A DNA stretch of 6,360 nt from an uncultured Selenomonas sp. (lineage in GTDB: Bacteria; Bacillota; Negativicutes; Selenomonadales; Selenomonadaceae): the NCBI GenBank assembly GCA_947097535.1, contig CAMURM010000101.1, positions 1 to 6,360 on the forward strand, read 5' to 3'. A model generated the notes under the pieces. The model was given only the letters and a program-made list of their open reading frames with translations. It was not told the DNA's origin and did not search any database. This document shows, piece by piece, positions 1-5,122 of the stretch. The position numbers and the translations under genes were made by a program. Positions within the stretch are counted from its first letter, which is position 1, and each line of letters starts with the position of its first letter.

Positions 1-115
1 AATGAAGCCGCCCAGATTTGCACAGATGCGCTGGTTCTATCGAGGATTTGTCGACAATGAGAGGACAGCGCAGATGGGTGAAGATGGGTGGCTGAATTTA
101 TCCGTGGTTCCCTAA
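1..115 (+). CDS. Probable 3' end of an upstream gene, cut by the window edge
   Basis: One plus-strand frame is open from base 2 to a TAA at 113-115. It reads as a plausible protein tail of at least 37 residues, ending DGWLNLSVVP and containing the aromatic stretch RWFYRGF. An ATG happens to lie at base 2, but no ribosome-binding site can be seen, so continuation from outside the window is more likely. The stop lies 22 nt before the DUF819 start, which fits an operon. I do not recognise the family. One other frame stays open to base 60 (TGA at 58-60), so the call rests on frame length, the protein-like residue mix and the spacing. Confidence 0.45.
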   Translation, partial: MKPPRFAQMRWFYRGFVDNERTAQMGEDGWLNLSVVP

Positions 116-123
116 ATCGCAGA

Positions 124-130
124 AAGAGGT
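124..130 (+). promoter_or_regulatory. Ribosome-binding site of the DUF819 gene
   Basis: A purine-rich AAAGAGG lies about eight bases before the ATG at 138. It is close to AAGGAGG with one mismatch. It supports 138 as the start. Confidence 0.55.
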
Positions 131-137
131 ACGGCTC

Positions 138-1301
138 ATGATCACCGACGGATTTACTTATGTCGCGCTTTTGCTCTTCGTTTCCTCGCTTATTCTCGTT
201 CTTGAAAAATCTACGGATTGGGCAATCTTCCGACTTGTGCCCGCCGTTGTCTTCATCTACCTCGTTTCCATGCTGCTCTGTACGCTTGACGTCTGGAGCA
301 TGTCGGCAACGAAGCCGCTTTATCGGGAACTCTCGGCCATGCTGACCTACGCCATGATCTTCACGATGCTCCTGCGATGCGATATCCGCAAGGTCTTTCG
401 CCTCGGGCCGCGCATGATCTTCGGCTTTTTCTCGGCGACGCTGACGATCGCGATCGGCTTTGCCGTCGCCTTCCTCCTCATGAAGCCGTATCTCAGCGAT
501 CACGCCTGGATGGTGTTGGGCGCGCTTTCGGGCTCCTGGATCGGCGATACCGACAATCTGGCGGAGATACAGCTGGCGCTTCACATTCCGGAAATCGAAA
601 TGGGCAGCGCCTTCATCGTTGACTCCATCAACTATTCGCTGTGGGTCATGTTCCTGCTGTGGCTCATCACGCGCGCTGCGGGCTTCAATCGCTGGAACAA
701 GGCGAGCACGAAGGCGATCGATGCCGTATCGCACGAGCTTGAAGAAGACGAGGCGAAGCGGGCGGGGAAGATTTCCTTCCAGGACATCTTCCTTCTCCTC
801 GGCACGGCCTTCATCGTCGCTGCCGTCGGTGACAGCATAGGCATGCTGCTCTATGCCGCGCTGCCGTTTTTCACGAAATCCATCTGGACGGTGCTCTTCA
901 TCGCGACCCTGGGAATCTTCGCGGCATTTTCGCCGCTCAGCCGCGTCGCCGGCTCTCTGGAAGTCGCCAACGTCATGCTCTATCTGCTCATCGCGCTCAT
1001 CGCCTCGCGCTCGTCCCTCCTGCAGATCGGCGATGCGCCGCTCTGGATCCTCACGGGCTTCATCATCCTCGCCGTGCACTTTTCCCTCATGTTCCTCATC
1101 GCGCGCCTTTTCCGGCTCGACATGTTCACCCTGTGCATCTCCTCGATAGCGAACATCGGCGGCACGACGTCGACACCCATCGTCGCGAGCATATACTCGG
1201 GCGCCTTGATCCCCGTCGGCATCCTCGCCTCGCTCATCGGTCATTTCATCGGCACGCCGCTCGGCATACGCATCGCGCGCTTTTTGGAAATGCTGGTTTG
1301 A
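138..1301 (+). CDS. DUF819 family multi-pass inner-membrane protein
   Basis: This 387-residue protein is hydrophobic nearly throughout, with about ten membrane segments. A single hydrophilic, charged loop (residues ~184-215, with an ELEEDEAKR stretch) splits it into two halves. The halves carry matching Gly-rich motifs: LGALSGSWIGDTDN at 127-140, and ANIGGTTSTP at 338-347 followed by HFIGTPLG at 369-376. This arrangement, the early VPAVVFIYL segment (34-42) and the length are those of the DUF819 family (YjcL-like). The family's function is not established. Its two-repeat shape suggests an ion-coupled transporter, but that is inference. In the first motif Asp occupies positions (137, 139) where I recall Gly or other small residues in relatives. 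The HAD gene follows after 13 nt, so the two are probably cotranscribed. The substrate is unknown. Family call confident, role not. Confidence 0.85.
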   Translation: MITDGFTYVALLLFVSSLILVLEKSTDWAIFRLVPAVVFIYLVSMLLCTLDVWSMSATKPLYRELSAMLTYAMIFTMLLRCDIRKVFRLGPRMIFGFFSATLTIAIGFAVAFLLMKPYLSDHAWMVLGALSGSWIGDTDNLAEIQLALHIPEIEMGSAFIVDSINYSLWVMFLLWLITRAAGFNRWNKASTKAIDAVSHELEEDEAKRAGKISFQDIFLLLGTAFIVAAVGDSIGMLLYAALPFFTKSIWTVLFIATLGIFAAFSPLSRVAGSLEVANVMLYLLIALIASRSSLLQIGDAPLWILTGFIILAVHFSLMFLIARLFRLDMFTLCISSIANIGGTTSTPIVASIYSGALIPVGILASLIGHFIGTPLGIRIARFLEMLV

Positions 1302-1310
1302 AGGAAGGAG
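1301..1310 (+). promoter_or_regulatory. Ribosome-binding site of the HAD phosphatase gene
   Basis: AAGGAAGGAG overlaps the last base of the DUF819 stop codon and ends four bases before the ATG at 1315. This spacing favours 1315 over the second in-frame ATG at 1327, which would be 16 bases away. The tight packing suggests coupled translation of the two genes. Confidence 0.75.
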
Positions 1311-1314
1311 TTTC

Positions 1315-1965
1315 ATGGAAAAGAATATGAACTACCGTTACTATCTGTTTGACTTTGACTACACGCTCGCAGACTCCGAGAAGGGCATCACGGGCTGCTT
1401 CCACACGACGCTCAAGAAGCTCGGCTATAAGGACGTCGCCGACGAGGCGATCCGGCGCACGATCGGGCTCCCCATGGAGGAGGCGATTCGCCGCATCGCG
1501 GGCATCGAGGACGCCGACGAATGCGAGCGCTTCCTCGTGAACTATCGCCGGGAAGCCGACAAGGAGATGACGCCGAACACGCACTTCTACCCCGAGACGC
1601 TGCCGCTTCTCGAAAAGCTGCGCGCGGCGGGTGCCAAGACCGCCATCATCTCGACGAAGACGCGCCGCCGCATCATGGAAAAGTTCCTCGCCGACGGCGT
1701 CGCTCACCTCCTTGACTTCGTCGTCGGTTGCGAGGACGTCCGGGCATTGAAGCCCTCGCCCGAAGGCATCCTCGCAGCCTGCCGCCGCTTCGATGCCGCA
1801 AAGCGCGATGTCCTCTACACGGGCGACAACACGGTCGATGCCGAGGCGGCGCGCGCCGCCGGCGTCGATTTCGCCGCCGTGCTCACGGGCACGACGGAAA
1901 GAGCCGCCTTCGAGGCTCTGCCGCATGTGAAGATCATGAAGAATCTCGGCGAGCTTTTGGCTTAG
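1315..1965 (+). CDS. HAD-superfamily hydrolase, phosphoglycolate phosphatase-like
   Basis: The 216-residue protein has all four HAD motifs in order. Motif I is DFDYT at 13-17 (nucleophile Asp13, acid/base Asp15). Motif II is IIST at 111-114. Motif III is Lys146 in LKPSPEG. Motif IV is GDNTVD at 170-175 (Asp171 and Asp175 for Mg2+). Residues ~20-90 form the helical cap typical of subclass IA (HAD_2, as in Gph, PpaX and beta-phosphoglucomutase relatives). No signal peptide or membrane segment is present, so it should be a soluble cytosolic phosphatase acting on a small phosphorylated metabolite. Length is normal for the group. The substrate cannot be read from the motifs; phosphoglycolate, pyrophosphate or a sugar phosphate are all possible. 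It follows the DUF819 gene by 13 nt, and no shared pathway is evident. A long minus-strand open frame over the same bases is an antisense shadow. Confidence 0.88.
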   Translation: MEKNMNYRYYLFDFDYTLADSEKGITGCFHTTLKKLGYKDVADEAIRRTIGLPMEEAIRRIAGIEDADECERFLVNYRREADKEMTPNTHFYPETLPLLEKLRAAGAKTAIISTKTRRRIMEKFLADGVAHLLDFVVGCEDVRALKPSPEGILAACRRFDAAKRDVLYTGDNTVDAEAARAAGVDFAAVLTGTTERAAFEALPHVKIMKNLGELLA

Positions 1966-1970
1966 GGGAT

Positions 1971-2023
1971 CCTGCAAAGAACGCGAGAGCCCGAAAGAAG
2001 CGCGCCGCTCGCACTTTTGCAGG
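1971..2023 (+). other. Imperfect hairpin just after the HAD gene
   Basis: CCTGCAAA (1971-1978) can pair with TTTGCAGG (2016-2023). Inside it, GCGAG (1983-1987) pairs with CTCGC (2008-2012), which gives a two-part stem. It starts six bases after the HAD stop codon and has no U-run behind it. It could protect the mRNA 3' end or act as a weak terminator together with the larger hairpin downstream. The stem is seen in the sequence; the role is inferred. Confidence 0.35.
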
Positions 2024-2074
2024 GGCATCGCTTCCTCATCGCGGGAGTGTGCTCCTTTGCTGCAGCTCGCTGCA

Positions 2075-2114
2075 AACGAATGACCGCCGCGCTTTCGCGC
2101 GGCGGTCATTCGTT
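2075..2114 (-). terminator. 18-bp GAAA-capped hairpin, likely 3' end of the small RNA
   Basis: The perfect 18-bp inverted repeat 2075-2092 / 2097-2114 has a four-base loop. Read on the minus strand the loop is GAAA, a stable GNRA tetraloop; on the plus strand it is TTTC. This favours minus-strand use, where it would close the small RNA starting near 2280. The U-run is short on the minus strand (UUCGUUU) and absent on the plus strand, so it is an atypical intrinsic terminator. It may also stop plus-strand transcripts from the HAD gene, whose stop codon lies about 110 nt upstream. Confidence 0.6.
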
Positions 2115-2280
2115 GTTCAGGTGCGATTCTTTCTTCATTCGATTTTCATCCGACTCATCGTTGAGACTTAGAGCCCCATCGGATTCTCCTCCTTTCCGAG
2201 TAGTCGGGGCTGCGTCTTCACGCCCCTTTGTGCGCAGGTACCGGTCACTTCATCCGCCGGTCGTCTTTTCCCCTTTTCTT
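2075..2280 (-). ncRNA. Candidate structured small RNA, family not recognised
   Basis: A consensus minus-strand promoter sits immediately upstream, a strong hairpin closes the 3' side, and no gene lies downstream in the same direction (the next gene, HAD, is convergent). The predicted transcript is about 206 nt. Visible helices in 5'-to-3' RNA order: ACCGG 2257-2261 with 2240-2244; CTGCG 2233-2237 with CGCAG 2210-2214; GGGGC 2222-2226 with GCCCC 2206-2210, which crosses the previous helix and would form a pseudoknot; AGCCCC 2206-2211 with GGGGCT 2172-2177; TCGGA 2195-2199 with TCCGA 2179-2183, exposing AAGGAGGAGAA in the loop; and CCGACT 2202-2207 with AGTCGG 2150-2155. Several exclude each other, as in a switching RNA. 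I compared it from memory with 6S, SRP, tmRNA, RNase P and the common riboswitches and found no match. It could be an sRNA, an orphan riboswitch-like element or a source of antisense RNA to the HAD gene. Confidence 0.55.
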
Positions 2281-2286
2281 GTCTTC

Positions 2287-2315
2287 ATTATATAGTGAAT
2301 GCTTTGATTTGTCAA
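2287..2315 (-). promoter_or_regulatory. Consensus sigma-70 promoter of the small RNA
   Basis: On the minus strand TTGACA (2310-2315) and TATAAT (2287-2292) are both perfect and are separated by 17 bases (2293-2309). The start of transcription should be near 2280. An A-rich tract lies just upstream of the -35 box (about 2318-2340), as in UP elements. It includes an imperfect TGAT/ATCA dyad at 2323-2338. Full consensus in a G+C-rich genome is unlikely by chance and suggests strong, possibly constitutive, expression. Confidence 0.85.
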
Positions 2316-2363
2316 GGTTTTCTGATATTTTTTCATCAAAATCGTCCGTGTGTGAGCAGGCGG

Positions 2364-2444
2364 GACGGCGCACGCCGTCGGCGAAGCGGTTGGGTGAGCC
2401 TGTGCCATACGCGCAGATAGAACTCCTCCGCCCCAACCTTCGCC
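2364..2444 (-). other. Structured 3' region after the coiled-coil gene
   Basis: On the minus strand, right after the stop codon at 2446-2448, an interrupted stem forms between 2432-2444 and 2380-2394: GGCGAAG with CTTCGCC, then TTGGG with CCCAA across a 1/3-base internal loop, with a 37-base terminal loop. A second hairpin follows directly, with 6-bp GACGGC/GCCGTC arms at 2364-2369 and 2374-2379. Neither has a U-run. They may jointly terminate or stabilise the upstream mRNA before the small-RNA promoter begins at 2315. Confidence 0.35.
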
Positions 2445-2445
2445 G

Positions 2446-2934
2446 TCAGCCGCGCTTTTCCGCCAACTGCTGCTGCTGCTTCGCCAGATTCAGAAGCGCC
2501 GCCTGCCGCTCGCGCCGCTCGCGCTCGATGCGATCGGCGATGTCTTCTGCCTGCGACTCCTCCTCGACCACATGCTTGGCGATGTCGAGAATGTCCGCCT
2601 GCGCCTGCGTGCGGTCACCGGCAATGCGCGCGGCGATGTCTTCGGGCGACTCCGCAGCGGGCGCTGCCTCGCCGGCCTCGGCTCTCGCCGCCTCCTCTGC
2701 CGCGCGCGCCGCTCGCGCTTCCTCCGCCTTGCGTGCCGCCTCTTCGGCCTCCGCCTGCTTGCGCGCCTTCGCCTCCGCTTTCTTCAAGCGCCGCTGCTCC
2801 TGCGCCGACAGATGCTTCTGCCAATCCATCGGATCGACCTCGATCAGGCGCGGCTCAGCGATGTATGCTTCATATTCGATGGCATGATTGCCCATGAAAA
2901 CCTTCCTGCCTGTTTTCACATGCTCCTTTTCCAT
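2446..2934 (-). CDS. Hypothetical Ala/Glu/Arg-rich protein with coiled coil and tandem repeat
   Basis: With the start at 2934 the protein has 162 residues. Residues 1-42 are a mixed, globular-looking head (VFMGNHAIEYEAY, then VDPMDWQKHL). Residues ~43-90 are a charged Ala/Glu/Arg/Lys helix likely to form a coiled coil. A short Ala/Pro linker follows. Residues 98-120 and 130-152 are two diverged copies of a unit beginning EDIA and ending AK (12 of 23 identities by eye, period 32). There is no signal peptide or membrane segment, so it is probably cytosolic. I do not recognise the family. Start choice: GGGAG lies nine bases before the ATG at 2934. The ATG at 3009 has no ribosome-binding site and sits in a hairpin, and the ATG at 2895 (AGGAAGG, five bases) is a real alternative. 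It stands alone between two terminator-like regions, so it is probably monocistronic. Function unknown; a structural or scaffold role is only a guess. Confidence 0.72.
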   Translation of the reverse strand: MEKEHVKTGRKVFMGNHAIEYEAYIAEPRLIEVDPMDWQKHLSAQEQRRLKKAEAKARKQAEAEEAARKAEEARAARAAEEAARAEAGEAAPAAESPEDIAARIAGDRTQAQADILDIAKHVVEEESQAEDIADRIERERRERQAALLNLAKQQQQLAEKRG

Positions 2935-2998
2935 GGCTCGCATCTCCCGTTCCCTGGAATCCGTTGCTCGTGTGTGAGGAACATTCCCCGACCGTTCC

Positions 2999-3027
2999 TT
3001 CGGCGCCATCGTGCCGAAGGCGCCGAA
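2999..3027 (-). other. 9-bp hairpin in the leader of the coiled-coil gene
   Basis: TTCGGCGCC (2999-3007) and GGCGCCGAA (3019-3027) form a perfect 9-bp stem with an 11-base loop on either strand. In the minus-strand mRNA it lies about 65 nt before the chosen start at 2934, and it locks up an upstream in-frame ATG at 3009. A 6-bp helix (2977-2982 with 2994-2999) competes with it for base 2999. The role is unknown; it could steady the leader or tune translation. Confidence 0.4.
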
Positions 3028-3176
3028 ACCCTTCTGCTATATTTCCCCGTCGGGCATTCGAAATCCTTCTTTTTTCGCTAGATTTTCTTAAGGAAACGCT
3101 GATAAAATGAAGTCGCCCATCTATGAAAGTCCAAGAAGCCAAGCCCAAAGGGCGCTGACTACTCGCTCTTTGTTTG
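3028..3176. other. Intergenic stretch without a recognised gene
   Basis: This stretch lies between the terminator of the transporter operon and the leader hairpin of the coiled-coil gene. It should hold that gene's minus-strand promoter, but I find no pair of boxes close to consensus. A near-palindromic AAG/CTT run at 3086-3095 and a 9-pair hairpin including one G.T pair (3146-3154 with 3164-3172) are present. No open frame here looks coding. Confidence 0.3.
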
Positions 3177-3218
3177 AAAAAGAAAAAGAAGCGCCGCCCG
3201 GACGCTCCTTTTCTTTTT
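3177..3218 (-). terminator. Long A/U-flanked intrinsic terminator of the transporter operon
   Basis: The arms 3177-3193 and 3203-3218 pair over about 16 bp with one bulged base, around a G+C core (AGCG/CGCT) and a nine-base loop. The outer stem is A-rich on one side and U-rich on the other, so on the minus strand the 3' arm ends in the U-run expected of a Rho-independent terminator. It lies about 58 nt after the stop of the binding-protein gene. The same symmetry lets it work on the plus strand too. Confidence 0.85.
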
Positions 3219-3275
3219 GTCTGCTTATCTATCAAGAGCCGCAAAGCGAGCTGCTGCCGCAGCACCCACACTGCT

Positions 3276-4277
3276 TTATTGCAGCTTTATGCCGTGAATC
3301 TCCTCGGCGAGGCGCTTCAAGGCCTCGACCGTGCGCACGCCCGGCGTGATTTCCGAGAGCTTTACCTTGACAAAGTGGTTTTCCCTGACGGCTTTGACAT
3401 TCGCGAGCTGCGGATTGTCCTTGATGGCGGCGACCTTCTGCTGAAAATCGTCGTCGTTTCGTATGCCGTTGCTGTAATCGGCAATGATGATGTACTCGGG
3501 ATCGGCGGCGACGACGCTTTCCCATGTCGCAGCCGCCCACGTCTTGTCAACGCCGGCGTCCGCCATGACGTTTTCCGCGCCAATGAGCCGCAGGATGTTC
3601 GTCGTGTAGCCTTTGTAGGCGGTAAAGGGCTTGCCGTCGGAGGCGTCGTAGATGAAGACGCGCTTTTTCGGCAGATCCTTGATCTTTTCCTGCACGCCGT
3701 TGAGAATCTTCTTCTGGCCGTCGACCCATTCCTGCGCCTTCGCCTCGACGCCGAAGATCGCGCCGAGCTTCAGCATGTCGTCAAATACGGTGTCGAGGTC
3801 GGCGTCGAGCTTCTGCATCGAGGACGGAATGTAGATGGGCACGCCCTGCGAGGTGATCGAAGCGGCGGGGATGCCGCGCTTCGTGAAGGGAACCTCCCAG
3901 CCCGTCGCGAAGTCGGGCTTTTCCGCCATGAACGTCTCGTAGGACGGCCACTTCTCCGAGAGCACCTTGACCTTGTCGTAGGCTTCCTGCAGCGGTGGAT
4001 AGATGTCCTCCTCCTTCATCGCCGTGCCGACCATCTTATCCTCAAGGCCGAGCGCGAGCAACATTTCCGTCGTCGCCTGCGACATCGAGATGGCGCGGCT
4101 CGGCGCCTTGTCCACCGAGGCGGTCACTTCCTGCCCGTCGAGCGTTTCTGTCCACGCGACGGGATAGCCCGCCGCCTTTTCCTCCGCCTTCTTCTCGTTG
4201 CTGCCGCAACCCGCGAAGGACGCGAGCAGCAGCGCGGCGATGCCTGCCGCCGCCGTTTTCTTCAGCCATTGTTTCAT
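3276..4277 (-). CDS. Substrate-binding lipoprotein of a FecB/BtuF-type ABC importer
   Basis: The 333-residue protein starts with a lipoprotein signal: MKQWLKK, a hydrophobic stretch, then FAGC with the lipidated Cys at 24. A Lys/Glu-rich tether (26-36) and a periplasmic-binding fold follow (Peripla_BP_2, cluster A-II). N-lobe marks are APSRAIS (58-64) with TEMLLALGL (70-78). C-lobe marks are ATWESVVAADPEYIII (250-265). Glu71 and Glu253 are the expected salt-bridge partners of the permease. It should capture an iron chelate, haem, a cobalamin-like corrinoid or a related ligand outside the inner membrane. The residues seen do not decide which. Start: GAGGAGG six bases before the ATG at 4277, and the signal peptide begins there; an in-frame ATG at 4325 would add 16 residues ahead of the signal and is rejected. 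It is the last gene of the operon, after a 100-nt gap with an inverted repeat, ahead of a strong terminator. Confidence 0.92.
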   Translation of the reverse strand: MKQWLKKTAAAGIAALLLASFAGCGSNEKKAEEKAAGYPVAWTETLDGQEVTASVDKAPSRAISMSQATTEMLLALGLEDKMVGTAMKEEDIYPPLQEAYDKVKVLSEKWPSYETFMAEKPDFATGWEVPFTKRGIPAASITSQGVPIYIPSSMQKLDADLDTVFDDMLKLGAIFGVEAKAQEWVDGQKKILNGVQEKIKDLPKKRVFIYDASDGKPFTAYKGYTTNILRLIGAENVMADAGVDKTWAAATWESVVAADPEYIIIADYSNGIRNDDDFQQKVAAIKDNPQLANVKAVRENHFVKVKLSEITPGVRTVEALKRLAEEIHGIKLQ

Positions 4278-4308
4278 GAAAATCCTCCTCGTATAATATG
4301 TCTTGTTT

Positions 4309-4338
4309 TGTAAGCAAGGCAGCATCGTCTTGCTTACA
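4309..4338. repeat. Perfect 10-bp inverted repeat between ATPase and binding-protein genes
   Basis: TGTAAGCAAG (4309-4318) and CTTGCTTACA (4329-4338) are exact inverse copies separated by ten bases. In the minus-strand mRNA this is a 10-bp hairpin 31 nt before the binding-protein start. No U-run follows, so it is not an ordinary terminator. Two readings fit: an mRNA hairpin that blocks exonuclease and sets a different level for the binding protein than for the permease and ATPase, or a dyad operator for a DNA-binding regulator. No good minus-strand promoter is visible in this gap. Confidence 0.6.
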
Positions 4339-4377
4339 GAAAAACCTTCTTCATATACCTTTACTGACGCGTTTCGT

Positions 4378-5121
4378 TCAATAGTTCAAATAAACGCGCC
4401 CGTCCTTCTCAAAGCGCACGAAGGGCACGCCGAAGATCTCCTCTAAGAGCTCGGTATGCATGACTGCGGCTGTCTCCCCCGCCGCTCTTATGCGCCCCGC
4501 CTTCATGACGACGACGCGGTCGGCGTACTGGGCAGCGAGCGACAGGTCGTGCAGCACGAGGATGATCGTGCCGCCGTAGACGCGCAGCGTCTTCATCAGC
4601 GCGACCTTGTAGCGCACGTCGAGGTGGTTCGTCGGCTCGTCCATGAGGATGAGCTCGGGCGTTTGCGCGAGAACCTTGGCGATCATGACGCGCTGGATCT
4701 CGCCGCCCGACATGCTGCCGATGCGGCGCTTCGCCATCGCCTCGATACCGACCTGGCGCATTGCCGTGCGCGCGATCTCGTAGTCGGCATCGGTGTAGTC
4801 GCGAAACTGCCTCTTGTACGGGAAGCGCCCCATGACGACGACATCCTCGACGGCGAAGTCCGCGATGGTCTCGCGCTGCTGCGGCAGCATTGCCGCCTTG
4901 AGCGCGTAGGCGTGCGGCGTGATCGCACAGATGTCCTCGCCTGAGAAGAAGACGCGGCCGCGGCTCGCGCGGTTCTTCCCTAGAAAGGACATCAAGGTGC
5001 TCTTGCCCGAGCCGTTCGCGCCGAGGATCGCCGTGATCTTGCCGACGGCAAAGTCGACCGACACATCATCGAGGATCGTCTTGCCGTCGATGGCGAAGGA
5101 TAAGTTTTTGACCGAGAGCAT
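4378..5121 (-). CDS. ATP-binding subunit of the FecCD-type importer
   Basis: The 247-residue ATPase has the full ABC set: Walker A GANGSGKST at 34-42, Q-loop LPQQ at 79-82, signature SMSGGE at 136-141 (Met where Leu is usual), Walker B LILMDEP at 157-163 with catalytic Glu162, D-loop NHLD at 165-168, and switch His191. Overall it resembles FecE/FhuC/BtuD, and the length is normal. It would sit on the cytoplasmic face as a dimer and power the permease encoded upstream. The start codon lies one base after the permease stop (TGA, C, ATG). Its ribosome-binding site, GGAGGG, lies inside the end of the permease gene seven bases before the ATG, so the two are likely translationally coupled. Confidence 0.95.
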   Translation of the reverse strand: MLSVKNLSFAIDGKTILDDVSVDFAVGKITAILGANGSGKSTLMSFLGKNRASRGRVFFSGEDICAITPHAYALKAAMLPQQRETIADFAVEDVVVMGRFPYKRQFRDYTDADYEIARTAMRQVGIEAMAKRRIGSMSGGEIQRVMIAKVLAQTPELILMDEPTNHLDVRYKVALMKTLRVYGGTIILVLHDLSLAAQYADRVVVMKAGRIRAAGETAAVMHTELLEEIFGVPFVRFEKDGRVYLNY

Positions 5122-5122
5122 G

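Noticed and set aside
1246..2109. Long minus-strand open frame (287 codons) opposite the HAD gene
   Set aside because: It is antisense to a gene with all four HAD motifs, is rich in Arg/Ala/Glu/Asp as GC-rich shadows are, and has no recognisable domain.
2180..2280. FMN riboswitch, suggested by GACCGGCGG in the small RNA
   Set aside because: The other conserved FMN boxes and the paired ends are missing, and no downstream gene exists on that strand.
3085..3125. Possible insertion-sequence end in the A/T-rich stretch
   Set aside because: There is no transposase, no matching inverted end and no target duplication in the window; the resemblance is only an impression.
4269..4297. Plus-strand promoter TTGTTT, 17 nt, TATAAT near the binding-protein start
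   Set aside because: The -35 box matches only TTG, and it would transcribe antisense to the ATPase and permease genes with no plus-strand gene to serve. The match probably comes from the A/T-rich leader.
3174..4313. Long plus-strand open frame (379 codons) opposite the binding-protein gene
   Set aside because: The minus strand has a lipoprotein signal and binding-protein motifs. The plus frame is Arg/Leu/Asp-rich, runs through the terminator and shows no family features.
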